Shown here piece after piece: positions 1 to 12,690 of a stretch of 64,000 bases of DNA. How positions within the stretch are numbered: the stretch's first letter is position 1; every line of letters begins with the position of its first letter. Source of the DNA: Isoetes taiwanensis (taxonomy: Eukaryota > Streptophyta > Lycopodiopsida > Isoetales > Isoetaceae); assembly GCA_021234155.1 (NCBI GenBank), contig JAJEKV010000159.1, positions 827,971-891,970 on the forward strand. Direction: 5' to 3'. The translations under genes and the position numbers were made by a program. The notes beneath the pieces were generated by a model. It was not told the DNA's origin and did no database searches. It saw only the letters and a program-made list of their open reading frames with translations.

Positions 1-1
1 A

Positions 2-184
2 AAGCCGTATATCGGGGGACATCAAAGGAAAATCCGTCATCCCAAGACCTTCTGGCAAATGGTGCTTAGAAGCCAGTACGGCCTGCAGGAAACATCACTT
101 TCGAGCAATAGAGGCAATCAGGGTGCACGAGTAGCGATTACCGGGACCACTAACAAGGTTATTCCCATCTATAAGGCAGGTTAA
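2..184 (+). CDS. Partial ORF entering the window from the left, unrecognised
   Basis: An open frame of 60 codons runs from the window edge to a TAA at 182-184. The product is basic near its start (RKIRHPKTFW) and ends in IPIYKAG. It could be the last exon of a gene lying to the left, because the sequence is more GC-rich than the AT-rich DNA that follows. I see no family signature. A donor-like AG/GTTAAT just before the stop also allows the exon to end at 179. Function is not assignable. Confidence 0.25.
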   Translation, partial: KPYIGGHQRKIRHPKTFWQMVLRSQYGLQETSLSSNRGNQGARVAITGTTNKVIPIYKAG

Positions 185-810
185 TCATCTAGATTTAGTA
201 TGAAGCATTCCAGCTATCCAGTTTAAAAATAGAATAACTATGTTTGCCATGTGTAAACTTACATGAGATTTGATTGTTTGCCATGTGTAAACTTACATGA
301 GGTTGCCTTGTCCACTTGCAAACTAATCACATTTGAAGATCATGCATCAAGCTTGTTTCCAAGAATATAATCAGTGAAAATTATGTAAACTTGATTTGTG
401 CAAAATAAAAACCTAAGTTGCCACACTTTTTTCCTTGTGCAAAAGAGTGGAAGAAAAATTCGAAGTTGGAAGATCGGCTCCAGTGGAAATGTTTAAAGGC
501 AAAATCAATCAACTTTAACATTTCACATAGCTTAAAAACTGATGTAGAAAGGAAAATGGTTTTGATCTTGGAAAATCAACAAAGTATTCCTTCGGCCCCC
601 CTCCAAAACCTCGTCCCCCAAAGGCTTGCCTTAGGGCAATCAACAACGAAGTTTGGATCAGGATTGCCTATTGTAAACTGTCTCAACTTCTATGAATTTC
701 AAACTGATGAAGTTCAACTCTGATTTAGATGAACTTATTCTAGTTGGGAAGATCTTATTCTACTAGAATGATTATGAAGACTTTTGAGTTTCAAGCGCCA
801 TATTGCCAAA
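185..810. other. Intergenic and 5' region of the BolA gene
   Basis: AT-rich DNA without a credible gene. It contains a short direct repeat at about 241-303 (TTTGCCATGTGTAAACTTAC twice). An open frame at 418-723 has no recognisable features and probably reflects chance. The right part should hold the promoter and 5' UTR of the downstream BolA gene. I could not pick a convincing TATA box. Confidence 0.4.
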
Positions 811-1568
811 ATGCAATTTAGGATGCAAAAATTTTTAACAAGATCTCAACCGCCAGTAGCTAATGGACGTTCCAGATCGGGAAGAATGAGGATTAGGGTT
901 CCAGGTCTGGTCTTCATGTCGGCTATGGCGCCCGATGCAATTACGGCTTTGAAGCTACCATCGGCTGGCCTTTCCGTTCCCTTTCTAGCGTCTTCATTAC
1001 GGCGTGGTCCGTCTCCGGCATTAAACTCTGCCGCTGAATCAGCGTCAATACCTCCTTCGATTCATGTGATGCAGACCAAGGTATTCCATAATTTTTTCCT
1101 GATACAAACAGCAAATTTTATATTATTTTTCTTCCAAATCTTCTCTGCACAAGACAGTAGTTTTGATAAAGAAAAAAAATACATAGAATTATGTTCTGAG
1201 AAGAATTATATTTATATTATAATAATACATGCAGATCAAAGAACAGCTTAGGACAGAAGAGGCATTAGTGCAACCTGCTTATGGGGATCCTCACTATGTC
1301 AGGTGCACCATTCTCCTTCCCTTTACAGACCAATCACATATTGATTTGGCTAGATGGTATGTCAGTTCAGTTTAATCGATCTAATTGTCAGCAATATTTG
1401 TTATGCTAAAGAATTGATGTTGTATCATCTACATTCGAGGGCAAAACACGCCGAGAGCGGCACAAACTAGTCTTCAAATCAATCTGGAAAGAAATTGAAA
1501 GTGGACTACACTCTGTAGATCAGATGAGAACCAGAACTCCAGCAGAGGCTAATGAAGAAAGAGCATAA
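811..1568 (+). CDS. BOLA: BolA-domain protein, three exons, probably organelle-targeted
   Basis: Exons 811-1080, 1235-1302 and 1412-1568 join to about 164 residues. Both introns are GT...AG (GTATTC...ATGCAG and GTGCAC...TAAAG), and the frame is kept across both junctions. Exon 1 encodes a Ser/Arg/Ala-rich leader with little acidic character, typical of a plastid or mitochondrial transit peptide. Exons 2-3 encode the BolA fold: the KEQL helix, the GDPHYV strand, then IDVVSSTFEGK, the conserved RHKLVF with the BolA histidine, the IWKEI helix and GLHSVDQMRTRTPAEA. This matches the plant BOLA4/BOLA1 pattern from memory. BolA proteins pair with monothiol glutaredoxins in Fe-S cluster trafficking (family knowledge). 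The start is uncertain: in-frame ATGs lie at 811, 823 and about 887. The paralogue cannot be decided from sequence alone. It is the only convincing complete host gene here. Confidence 0.78.
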
Positions 1569-1739
1569 GTATGCCATTCTTCATTGGGTGCAATAACAAC
1601 AAAATATTTGTCTTCTAATTTCATAGTACTTGAAGATTTGATGGGAAATCATACAACTTACTTCCTCTTCTTGTAATATGAGTAACTTAATGCCTCATGC
1701 AATTAAGTTTGCCATCATAAATTGGACTTAGGCAAACCG

Positions 1740-2215
1740 TGTACAAACAGTGTGGTCCCATTCCTATGTATCTTGGGTATAATTCATCTTCTTGCATTGA
1801 ATAGGAGATTGGTCACTATGCTCCTCTTTGGGACCTATGTATCTTGGGTAGAATCCATCTTCTTGCATTGAATAAGAGTGGTCACTATGCTCTTTTTTCT
1901 ATGTATTTGCCAAGTCAATGATTTTCAATAGCTAGCAGCCAACAAGAAGAATGTGCTGTTTATAATATGACAAGGTTTAGAACTCCCAAATCAATGCCTC
2001 AACAAGTTTGCCATAATGGATTGGGGCGTGATGAACATGTATAAATGTGGGAAGAATGGTGTGGTCCCATGCCTATGTAGCTTGGGTGGTTTTGATCTTC
2101 CTGTATTGAATATGAGGGAGATTACTAATCTACCATTCTTTAAAAAATTGTGTATGTTGGATCTTCTTTCATTGAATAGGGATTCTCTTCTTTCTATGTA
2201 CTCCCCAACAGGTCA
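1740..2215. repeat. Imperfect direct repeats downstream of the BolA gene
   Basis: A unit of roughly 90 bp containing CCTATGTATCTTGGGT, CTTCTTGCATTGAATA and GGTCACTATGCTC recurs at about 1745-1825 and 1840-1905. A more diverged copy lies at about 2045-2200. There is no coding capacity. It may be a local duplication or a decayed element. Confidence 0.6.
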
Positions 2216-2304
2216 ATGCTCTTCAATGGCCTCTAAATAGAGCCAAGAAAAATGTGGGGTTTAAAATAATGATCTCGATCTTACTAGCATGTACCGTGCC
2301 CATA

Positions 2305-2349
2305 CTATACCTGAATATCTTATTCGAATCCTGAATATCTTATTCGAAT
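2305..2349. repeat. Two tandem 20-bp units
   Basis: CCTGAATATCTTATTCGAAT occurs twice in direct succession. This is a simple duplication. Confidence 0.85.
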
Positions 2350-2619
2350 GACTTACAAGAACATTCTTTTGTATATATTTAATATGCAAAAAACAACTAT
2401 TTATAGACAAAATAATGCTTGGAAGTCTATTCTCGATTTCTAATGGTATCTTCACGAGTTAGATTGCCCGTGAGTACTAGTACACACATATGTGCTACGA
2501 TTCTATTGCACATGCCTAATAGTTAATTCAACAATTACAAGGTCCCACAATAATCTAATGATAAATTAGGCATAAATCAGGCCTACAACATGAAATGCAT
2601 TCCTATATGTGACCTAGGA

Positions 2620-2742
2620 AGCCAAGTGTTATAGCCTAGCCCCAAACAATGTTCTAGCCTTAGCCATCTACAACCCAGAAGCCAAGTGTTATAGCCCTAG
2701 CCCCAAACAATGTTCTAGCCTTAGCCATCTACAACCCACAAC
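2620..2742. repeat. Tandem duplication, about 65-bp unit
   Basis: Two nearly identical units beginning AGAAGCCAAGTGTTATAGCC and ending CCATCTACAACCCA follow each other directly. There is no coding frame through them. Confidence 0.85.
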
Positions 2743-4640
2743 ACGCGTCAATTCCAAAGAAATTCGAGATCATTCTCTCACTTTGTGCAATGGGACCAGT
2801 ACCAAGATTATAATGGAGTTTCATGTGGATTTCTTATGCATATTTCACAACAGTATAATGGAGTTTCTTGTGCATTTCTTATGCATATACCCCAACAAGA
2901 ATTACATGTGCATCCTATATTCTAAAAGTTTGTTTGTTCTATGGATTAGGGTAAAACATTCAAAGAACTATGTATGCTAAAATTTGAGTTTTTAAATCCT
3001 AGTGAATTCTCTTCTTTATGCTAACCAACCCTATTTTGTAAACAAGTTGGCACAATGGATCAATCTAATGAGCCCACTAGATGCATATCTCATTGTTTCT
3101 TTGTCATGTCCGTGTACCAATTTCTTTGTCCGAGTTACATAAATGTTCATGAACATGCACTTTTTCTGGGGCATCTTCTCTTTATACACCAATATGGCAA
3201 ATGGTGATCAACAAATTGAAGAGATCACATGACTCTTCTATAGTTCTAGGTTCAAGTGGGTCTCATTTACCCACTACCCACTAAAGCTTTCTGAAATGTT
3301 GCACCTCATAAAGCAGACAATTGGGTCTCTATTTTATTGCGCAATGCTAAAATGGACAACCCTGATTGCCCAACTGTTGCATGATGTTCAATAATGCAAC
3401 AAAGGGTTGTTGCAACATCATGTAATGGTCGAGGGTGGTAGCAGTAGATGTAGTTTAGTAGGGGAATAGGATGGTCCCTAAAAGGCATGTGGTCCAATGC
3501 AAAAAGAGACATGCATCTTTTAATTCTGTTGGTGCTATTGTAAATGCTACAGTTAAAAACCCACCAACAAAATGTGCTTGTAATGCACAACTTGAGATGT
3601 CAGAAACAGGGCCATATATGGGGCCAAGAACCCTCAATTCTGCCTGGAAATGCTACAGAAGACTCTTACACAAGCTACAAGTCTGATCAGACGTTATCTC
3701 TTTCTTGGTGCTGTCTGTTGGTGCAGACATAGAGGTTTTCATTTTGTATCTAACAAGTCATTCTGGTTATGACAGATGCACACAAGACAAGGCAAAATGG
3801 CGCTTGCGGCTGCCCCTGGACTTCCTGTGAGCATTCCTACCCTCAGTCCAAGAAATACCCTCTGCCCTTCATAAATAGCTTGGACAAAGACCTCCAAGCA
3901 AACCAGAAAAGTTGCCTCCAATTCCTTGTAGACACTTCGCACACCATCTTTACCTAACTCCATTACTCTATTATTTTCTGTCCTCCAGCTAAGCACGTGA
4001 ACCTGTCATTGCTTTACAAAAAGAACCTTTCGAAACTCTTTAAAATAATGTCTGTAACAAAGAAAGCTTATTTAAATCCTTGCAGCAACTCCGGCAGGTA
4101 GAAGAATCAGGCAGGAAATGGTTCAGAACCGTGTAGGAAAAAGACCGCCCTTGTTAACATCCATTAAAATAAACCCTAACACGGATTCCAGAACCCTAAA
4201 AAAGCTTAATTTTTTAGATTTTAGATGGTCAAGCAGCTTTTAAGGAATCCTAAGAAGACTGGAAAAGAAAGATTACTTAAGAAATGGTGCTATCACTGTG
4301 ATTGATGTGGAATCCAAGGGCAAATTTTGATACAAGCGACAGGATACAGATGGAAACCGCAGAAAACCTAAATTGTACAGAAGGTGAAACCTGGTAAAAT
4401 TTAATGCCAAATTCCTGAAGTGGGACCTCTTCTTCCGTTCCTAGATCGGGCGGCCATAACTCCTCGCCGGAGGGGTCGTCTGCTTCTGGTTAGGGCACAT
4501 GCCTTTTGAGTTTTTAGATAAGCTGTATTGTTCAGACCTTAGGCTACCCCCCAATGGTTTGGTTTGCCTAAAAAATATTTTATATTTGTTGTGGTCTATT
4601 GTTGTGTCACTATATACCCTTATCTTCCCTACAGCAACTT
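2743..4640. other. Interval without a recognised gene
   Basis: Several short open frames exist on both strands. The longest is about 85 codons at 3739-3996 on the minus strand. None shows a domain, and overlapping frames on the opposite strand are equally open. ATG at about 3800 opens a 25-codon frame starting MALAAAPGLP, which could be a leader exon but has no continuation I can prove. Confidence 0.4.
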
Positions 4641-5265
4641 GCCATCCTGACATTTTACATCACCCCGCTGTCCTTTCCGCCCTGCGTGATGTAATCTGCC
4701 ACCTCGCCATCCCCTTTCCAATTCCCTCCCTGACATCCTCGGTAGACTTCCCCTCCACAGCCAGCACTCTCCTCCTGTTCTCCTATTCTCCAGCTCATTT
4801 ACAACATCCTTCCCTCCCCTCATGTTTCCTTCATCAGTTTCCACTACTTCCACAGCTTGCCAGTCTATCTAGTGGCAAGCTTCATACTGATGCATGTCTC
4901 CTATCCCATTCTGACACCCTTCTTATTGTTGACATTACACACCATAGCCATGTTTCCCATCCGTGCTGACATTTGCCTTATTCTTGACATTATTCACCTA
5001 CATGCTTCAATCCTCTGCTTACTGACAACCCTTCCTGTTGTTGACACTACAAGGGCCCTATATTTCATCCCTCATGTGGGTTCGATCTGCACTATCTTAC
5101 ATTACACAACATATCGCCAATCTCATGCAGACACTCATTCTTATTGCTGACATTACACTTGCCCTACATTTCATCCCTCAAGTGGCTTCGGTAGGCAGTC
5201 GTCATGCTTCCACTCACATTCAGTTCTGTTCAGTCAACTATGCAGCTTTGACAAAATTGTAGTAA
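4641..5265. repeat. Pyrimidine-rich region with degenerate internal repeats
   Basis: CT-rich sequence in which TTGACATTACAC-like motifs recur. A unit containing ACATTTCATCCCTCA(T/A)GTGG(G/C)TTCG is present at about 5060 and again at about 5165, giving a period near 110 bp. Open frames here are long because the composition is skewed, so I do not call a gene. Confidence 0.5.
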
Positions 5266-7080
5266 TGGCAATCCTGGCTTATTAAATCCAAACATCTATT
5301 TGTTATGCATTCTTTAAGCAGCTGTATGCATCCATAATAAACTAATGTACTAGGATGCCATCAATCAACAAACTATATATTGTTTTTGTTGAGCACAAGG
5401 TTCTATAGCTAGAGGAAGTGTTGTGTGTCTAGTAATTAGTACCCAATGTTTAATCAAATCAACGTCATATCAATCCAAATGCATACTTCCATAACTCTTA
5501 TCCACTTAACCATTGTCTACTTAATTAATGTCAACAGAGTAGAATCTAGAATGACGATAGATCTCTTCTTCTATCTATCCATCCATTTATTTCTACTCTT
5601 AAAGACTTAAAACTTGGTTCTCCATGTTTTTGTCATAGATATTGCAATGCACTCTGGATAAGAGTACAAAGAGCAACAGTAATCTCACATGCTTACATCT
5701 TCCAATGGAAAATAACCAATCAGATTATAACACAATTCTATTAGTTAATCTAAACGTGTCAAATTCGTATGCAATAGATGTATCACATGGCTCATGTTGT
5801 ATAAATTACCCAATCTATGACCATGCTTTCATGTTCCAAATACTGCAAAAAAACTCTTATTGTAGTTCTCTAGTAAACATCTCATGTTCATTTACTATAA
5901 GTTCAACCTTATTTGGTATTTTTTGTTTTCATGGCACATGTGCCTAGCTAATTTTCATAAGGACCATAGTTAGAAGCATGTTAGATCACCCCCTTTTTTT
6001 CTTTTTTTCCTTTTTTTAAACTTTCCAAGCTTTTTTAAGTTTAGTTGCATAACATGGTTTTCATACTTAAATTGTTATCTACACATTATGTGGTCGTAGT
6101 ATTTGAGCACATGTATACTTCACTATGGTTTAAATGGTGATCTAAGCATGACTAAAGCAATGTTGGTATTATTAGTGTTATTATTACTTTCTCTGTATCC
6201 AATATAGAAAGAATGTTGGCTTACTTAAATAAATTAGCTCCAATGTGCAAGGGCTAAAAAACTATACCAATAAACTTTTTGATAAGATAAGATCTGTTTA
6301 ATTAACAGTGCATTATAGTCTACCATAACAGATGAACATCTTTTAAGTAATCAATGTATACATTATGCATTCAGATTTGGATATGACTAAATTCAGGTTC
6401 TAAGTATACCCATCAAGTTTGCAAATTCCCCCAAAATACCCCCAGAAACAAGGTATTTGGCTTAAATGGTGACAAACTTTTTATGATTGATCAAATATAG
6501 AATGATCAAATATAAAAATGCCCTCCATGGAACATATAAATGAGAATGAGACCTATCCAATGACCATAGGATTATCAAAAATGGAGTTGGAATCTTCAAG
6601 TTACAAGGTTTTGAAAAAGTGTTATTATAGACGACCAAAATGAACATAACTTGTGAATTTCAATTCCAATTTAGATGAATGTGATCTTGTTGCAACAAGT
6701 TTATTCTAATCTATAATGTTTGTGAAGACAAATTTTAAATTTTAGGAGTTACAAAAACTATATAACTATATTTCCAAGGATGCTCTTCTTTGGAAGGTAT
6801 TTTTGGAATATTTGCAAACTTGAGGTGTATATTTGAAATTTTCCCTTCTCATTAATGGAAAATAGCAGCAAAGAGATGCATCAAATGATAAGATTATAAG
6901 AATTGAGTTGATTATAAGGAAAAGAGAGCAAAGCCTACTATAATTGGCCAGAAAACAACGAAGTATTGTTCTGGATGAAACAAGATAACTAATGTCTAGA
7001 AAGAGATGATATAGAATGTCTACTGGGTATTAACTGGTCAATGAGAAAGACAGGGCACAACATTGCACGAAGGATATTGA
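5266..7080. other. AT-rich interval, nothing recognised
   Basis: About 1.8 kb of AT-rich DNA without a credible frame, a tRNA or an obvious repeat pair. A run of T's lies at about 5993-6017. Confidence 0.5.
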
Positions 7081-7096
7081 CCCCATTCATAATATA

Positions 7097-7230
7097 ATTA
7101 GCATTAGCATTAGCATTAGCATTATCTTTTCTTGTACCTTTGGGCTTCCCTGCCTCTTTTATTGTTTGGGTCCCATGGCCAATTTAGTCTTCGTGGACGT
7201 TAAAAGATCGATCAATCTATCTATCTATCT
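7097..7230 (+). mobile_element. 3' tail of a LINE/SINE family flanked by simple repeats
   Basis: Four and a half ATTAGC units (7097-7123) are followed by GGGTCCCATGGCCAATTTAG, then CTTCGTGGACG, and a simple ATCT array (7215-7230). A very similar tail (GGGCCCATAGTCCAATTGGTC, then CTGTGGACGATAAAA) occurs at about 48,828-48,865. A shared terminal motif followed by simple-sequence tails is typical of plant RTE-type LINEs and SINEs. The body upstream is too decayed to type. Confidence 0.5.
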
Positions 7231-7410
7231 AAAGCATATGGATACATCTTTATTGTTTTGTGTGCTTCACTATAAACGATGTAGAGAACATGCACTCCAA
7301 GTTCTGTGGTTGATTGCAGTGAGGCACTCTTTCAATGGATGTGTTAGGTTCATTGTGGTTCGAGCATAAAGAATCCAACATAGCACTATCATCAATGAAT
7401 ATGGGTGCAT

Positions 7411-7678
7411 AACATAAACCATTTAACACCTTTAAATTAAAATCCCCCTGAAACCCATTTACTTTGGGTGCATATTCACATGGGGTGACTCCGAGCATCA
7501 AGAGCTATTGGATGGACATATTTGCAAGTTATTCCCATCTAGAGACTCGAAATGGGTATGCTTCAGGCAAATTTTGGTATATTGTATAACTATAATAAAT
7601 AATTATATAAGGTTTGCGAAACCATACAAGAGGGGTTTCAGGGGGATGTTAATTTAAAGGTGTTTAATGGTTTATGTT
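7411..7678. repeat. Inverted repeat with 46-bp arms, MITE-like
   Basis: The arm at 7411-7456 (AACATAAACCATTTAACACC...) returns as reverse complement at 7633-7678 with only a few mismatches, separated by about 176 bp. The arms contain TCCCCCTGAAACCC. The size suits a small fold-back element. I could not define target duplications. Confidence 0.65.
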
Positions 7679-8689
7679 AATTTAAAAAAAAAAAAAATTG
7701 GCCCCTTCGGGCCTTGGGAATTCTGTAGAGATGTTATGTACATCTCTATAGGTGCCTTCAGAAATATAAACGCAAATAAACTCAAAACATGAATTCTATT
7801 ATTGAGGGGAAATTTAATTAAATTTGTTGGGGATCTTATGTTTTCAAAAGCTTTGAAGGCAAACCAGAAAATAAAGACTTCAAGCATCTGTTTCAAGCAT
7901 CTGTTACAAGAACATTGAATATATACTGCAATATCTAGATAGATATAACCCCTGTGCACAATAAAATCTTTTCATTAGGTGGAATATTTTTAATCCACTG
8001 AACGGTTGTAAGAGGTTCATTAAGCAAGCATCTACATATTCCACCATACTTGTAACATAAATCCAAGCACAATACAATGTACAAGAACAAAAGAGCTGGG
8101 TCTTTTTCTTTGTTAATACTACTATTCCAATAAGGCCTCTTGATCCAGATGTTCTCACTGACATCTGATGTCACATCTTCCATGGCCAGAAATGACATTC
8201 ATGCTTAACTCAAAAAAGGCCTCTTCAAAGATTCTCTATAAGGTCACTAACATCTAATACTCATCCCATATCTAGGAACCACAGGCATGGTTACGTCTTC
8301 GACCATAAGCTTTCATTGTGCATCATTATAGAACAACGAAGGCTTCAAAAGTTCATCTAATGTACACAAGCCCTGCGTCAATTCCTCAGACACTTTGAGT
8401 CTTAAAACAATCTGGAGAAAAGAGCGCCATGTTGATGAATTGTTAGAGAAATGTTTGATGGGTACTTAGCATCATTATAGCCTATCGACATTTTCTTTTC
8501 CTTTTTTATATGCATAGGGGGATAGTGGAGAAGATGTTCACTAGAGCAAAACTACCAACCACATGCATAACATAAAAAAGCAGAGAATAAACATCACCAA
8601 GAGCACAACTGATTATGAATAAGTATAAATATGATGATAGCACAATACAACTATGCTTATAAGCTTTAACGATACGACTACGAGCATCA

Positions 8690-9110
8690 CTGAGCACTTG
8701 AGTATTTGGCAAAACCGGTTCCTTGCAGATGAAGAGATTCTATCTCTTCTAGATGGACCAGTTGATCCAAACAAATGCCAAATAGAAAGCTTTCTTTGCC
8801 AGCTTGTCCCTGGATCTGGGATATACTGGCAATAGAACTCGGTGCCGATTCAAGTCACAATGAAAATGCCCAAAAGCCACAGCCAAGCAGGCCGAACATG
8901 ACACGCGAAGAAGTAGTGCTCAATTGTCTCCTCCCGTTGCATGCAAGGGGCAGATCACAGAGACATCTGGACGGCAGTATTTGCTCACCCACATCTATGA
9001 ATGGTCTGCCACCATAAGATAGGCAGCTTAGAATGGAGCAATTTATCATATAACCATTGCCAGATTGCTTTCTGATGAGGCTTATGGATAATTAAAGGCA
9101 TTTTGGTGAT
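8690..9110 (-). pseudogene. Decayed LINE 3' region with RT-associated zinc-binding domain
   Basis: Read on the minus strand, with frameshifts, this shows the pattern of the zinc-binding domain that follows reverse transcriptase in plant LINEs (zf-RVT). Examples are AIWQWLYDKLLHSKLPILWW, then Cys-rich residues and ETIEHYFFAC, followed by AWLWLLGIF. Stops and frame changes interrupt it. No reverse transcriptase core could be traced nearby, so this is a fragment. Confidence 0.6.
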
Positions 9111-10073
9111 GGAGGCTACATTTCAGGATGAACATGACAATATACATTGAATGCTCCATTTGCTCCTCTGTGACACTGCCATGAATTGTGCAAAGTTGGG
9201 GAGCCATATCTTCTGGATCTGGAGAAAGAATGGAAGCTACTTTTTGCCAAATGACATGGTCCTAATGGAGGAGGAGAAACTTCAATTTGAACTCATTTCA
9301 AGTCAACAACCTTGTCTCATTATACCATGCAGACACTGTTGGCATACTAGTTGCTCGCTATCAGTGCTGCGCCAATGGATGAAAAGAAGAGATCAAGGGA
9401 TGATCTAATTGGCAATCCATAGCCTGCATTCTGCATAGTTTTGATTGTTATAATGTCCCCCATAGTTCTTCTCTATGGGTTATGTCAAAAACTTTTGAGA
9501 AATCTACATATAGCAATAAAGATCCTACAATTTAGTACGATTGTCCTCTAGCAAGGTACCACTATGCATAGGAATTTTTGTTTCCCAAAGTGGGCCTCGA
9601 TTTCAGGAATACCATTTGAGAGCATTCAGATCACAACATAAATTTCTTAATCAAAGAAAAATTTCGGGGCAATTTCATCAAATATCAATGTTAGATCGAA
9701 TACCTAGGGGCACGATTCTAGAAGTTGAATAGCTTAAAAAATCAAGTTCACTATCTCTATGGCCTTGACATCTTCTATGGCCACGGATTGATAGAGTTTG
9801 CTCATGCTAGGGCTTGCCGGAGGGAACCCTAACCTAACCACCAAGTAAAATGGGAGCCCGAGAAATAATGGAAGACAACCATACAAGCTGCACACACGCT
9901 GAAGGTTTGAGTAGGATCGTGTCCGACCAGAAGTCTTGAAAAATGCCAACTTGCCCAAATAATGAGCAAACTATGCTAAGATTAGATCTTTCAATGACCA
10001 TCTTATCAATGGCATAAATAAGATAGAGATCATTGCCCATGGTCTTAATAGAAGCATAGGAGGCAAATGGTGT

Positions 10074-11095
10074 CATAAAGTTAAAGAAGTGTACCCATTT
10101 GACCATATATTTTTGATGCAATCGCATACTAGAAAAGAAGACCAAACATGAAGAATCCGAAAGCTTTATTGACTTTCTATTGTTTAACACAAGGATGCAT
10201 GTAACCAGTTTTGTAGACTAAGGCCTGACGAGCCCGTCAGAGTAAGTCAATGTCAGATCCCCACATAAGGGCCTACAAGGATGCCATTTTCTATGTAATG
10301 ATTAGCCCAGGTCTCGTCAGGCCCTTACCCCATATAAGGACCTGTAGGGGGTACCATTTTCTACGTAATGGTTGGCCTAAGAAAATTCCCCTTTCCAGAA
10401 CATTTTCTCCTGTTCCTTTCTTATTTGAAAGGCACAAGCAGTTTCGGTAGAGCAATAGTTTCAAGAACAAAATTTGCTGGAAATTTCGAGTGCTAGAAGT
10501 TCCGGTGGAGTAGCATTTGTTTGATGCATTTGATTAGCGCTTCAATATCTTTTATGATTTTTGGTTAAAATGCTGCAACATTCTTCGATCTTGTTGTGTT
10601 TCTTGTTCTTCTCTAGAATCTTATTGTAAGCTTACTCCCACCGCTTATTTTCTTATTTTTTTTTGCAAAAGTTGAGATGCAGTTTTAGAGGCTTCATTGT
10701 TACAAATGTTTTTTGTTGTTGAGATTTTTTGTTACAGATACTTGGAAAAAATCATACTTTCATTGTTCTTGAAGGGATTTTTGGACATGATTGCGGACAT
10801 ATATGTTGGAGTTTCCTGAAATCTTGGTAAATATCTCAAATTGACAATATACCTTTTCGACCTAACCAATCTGGCAAGATATTGATGGTCTTTGCTTTCT
10901 AGATATAAGCATGCAGAACTATGTACTGCATTTCACTTTGTAGGAAAGATGATTCTAACATTGCTGCAGTACATAAGAAAGCAAAAGAAGAAGCATTTAG
11001 AAGCAATAAAGAAAGAAGAAATGAAAGATTTTTGTTTCATGTTCTCCAGTTCTTATTTGATGGCTTTTAAAGCCTTAAACTCCTTGTTGTAAGAA
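10074..11095. repeat. Interspersed repeat, copy 1 of 2
   Basis: Blocks at about 10,074-10,180, 10,205-10,430 and 10,870-11,095 match blocks in the same order at about 57,072-57,160, 57,287-57,480 and 57,520-57,755. Shared strings include AGAAGTGTACCCATTTGACC, TTTCCAGAACATTTTCTCCTG-like sequence and AGATATTGATGGTCT. An internal unit of about 95 bp ending in CATAAGG(G/A)CCT is duplicated. No protein is evident. It could be a solo LTR or another noncoding repeat. Confidence 0.65.
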
Positions 11096-12117
11096 TGGTC
11101 TCTGATGCTAGATTTTAGATGGAAGAATGGCCGTCATTGCTGGATTACAATTCACAGATGTTATTGAACGAAATATGATTCATAATTTTAGTTTCTTGCA
11201 TTGTTATTCATCTTGATGCACAATGCCTTAAAACGTATAGATATACAGAGGACAACTATATTTATACACAAAAAAAATATTTAATTTAAAATTGGACAAT
11301 GATCAAATGACATATCTTGGACAAGAACATTACATAAAGGATAATTTGAATTGACCAACCTCACTCAAACAAGCAAGGAATTGTATAGAGTTTGCCGTGA
11401 TGTCGGGTTTGTGGCAGCCCCCGGAGGGTATCTCATCATCGCTTTCATACACTAAGATTCTCGTGATATGCACCCTACTACTTAGAATGCATAATACTGC
11501 GGTTTTACACTAAGACATAACAAAGCTTAGCTAAAGCACCTGACAGGTTGGCATCGACCAATTCGGAGATGACTTGGCCGTCGAATTGCTTCATGACCCA
11601 AGTTGCCACTTGACCAAGTATTGAAGGAACTGGGACCTTCTTGTCTTAAATTCCTTATCGAGAATTAACTCAAAAACTATCTCGATTTGTTTCCTCATTA
11701 TCTCTCAGCCCAGCTGGAGTCTCCAAGACTTTTATGGCTTGGATTTCAGCTCTCTTTAATAGGCTTTCTATACGGAAGACTTTGTGGATCTTTGAGACTG
11801 CCGGGTAAATCGAGCTTGTAGGCTTCATTCTACCGCTTCCTCGCATCTGTTGTCCCACCCATCTTAGGGGTGCTTTGCAATTCTTAATTGAAGTTTTGCT
11901 TGTTTGACCTTAATCTTAAGCTAAATACTATCCCCAACTTAAACTCCCTTTGCGCTCTCTATGCTTGTTTCGGGCTATGCTCGTCAATTTGCCGCATTTA
12001 AGATAGCTCTCTAACCTCTTCCACTAACCGCCGTGATATTAGTCAACATTTGTAGGAGAAACTTCAACTTTAGACACCGATGCCAAGTGTCCGGGTGCCA
12101 AGCATTGATAGCCATAG

Positions 12118-12690
12118 TTAATCATAAAGGGGACATTTCGTGAAGGACGCTTTGGTACTATTATATACAAACTCTACCAAGTAAATGTAGTCACCCCATT
12201 TGATTGCTTGTTCCAATACTTCATAGCTTCTCAACATGTCTTCAGAATCCAGCTTGCGCGCCCGCTTGACCACATCAGCTTGGGGATGATAAGCCATGCT
12301 CATAGCCAACCGCATCAATTGTGTTGAAGAAGTCCTTCCAAAAATTCACTTTACAAACTTGGGATTCCTACCGATATGATTTTCCTCGCATCCCATGTAA
12401 TCTAAATATTTATTTTGCAAAAAGTAAGGCGGTGATCCAATGTTGTATCTCGTGGTTCGACATGGCAAAGTGGTTTCATTTCTAGATAACTTATCAATTA
12501 CACTACTACAAGTATCATGGCCCCTTGTCGCTCTTGTGGAGTCCGATTATAAAATCCATGCTCACAACCTCCCCACTTAGCTAGCTGGTACTGCTAAGGG
12601 TTCCGTTCCTTCGAATTCGAATTGCTCGACCTTTGTTTGCTAACAAAGTCGACATTGCCAAATGTAATTTACTATCTCTCTTTCTTCATG
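12118..12690 (-). pseudogene. Gypsy integrase remnant
   Basis: The minus strand contains AMSMAYHPQADVV near 12,300, a decayed form of the TAYHPQTDGQTER signature around the catalytic Glu of gypsy integrases. It is followed by DMLRSY and by WGDYIYLVEFVYNS. Farther upstream in the reading direction (12,500-12,690) are MDFIIGL, with the first catalytic Asp, and a CRLC-like piece of the HHCC zinc finger. Frameshifts separate the pieces. Confidence 0.75.

Noticed and set aside
784-810. Upstream extension of the BolA first exon beginning at 784
   Set aside because: The codon at 784 is TTG. The first in-frame ATG is at 811, so the extension is an open-frame artefact.
4499-5262. Open frames of 74-156 codons in the CT-rich region
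   Set aside because: Several overlapping frames are open at once because stop codons are rare in pyrimidine-rich DNA. No domain and no consistent exon structure.
7672-8198. Overlapping minus-strand frames of 86-95 codons
   Set aside because: No motif, several frames overlap, and a homopolymer run lies at one end. Treated as chance.
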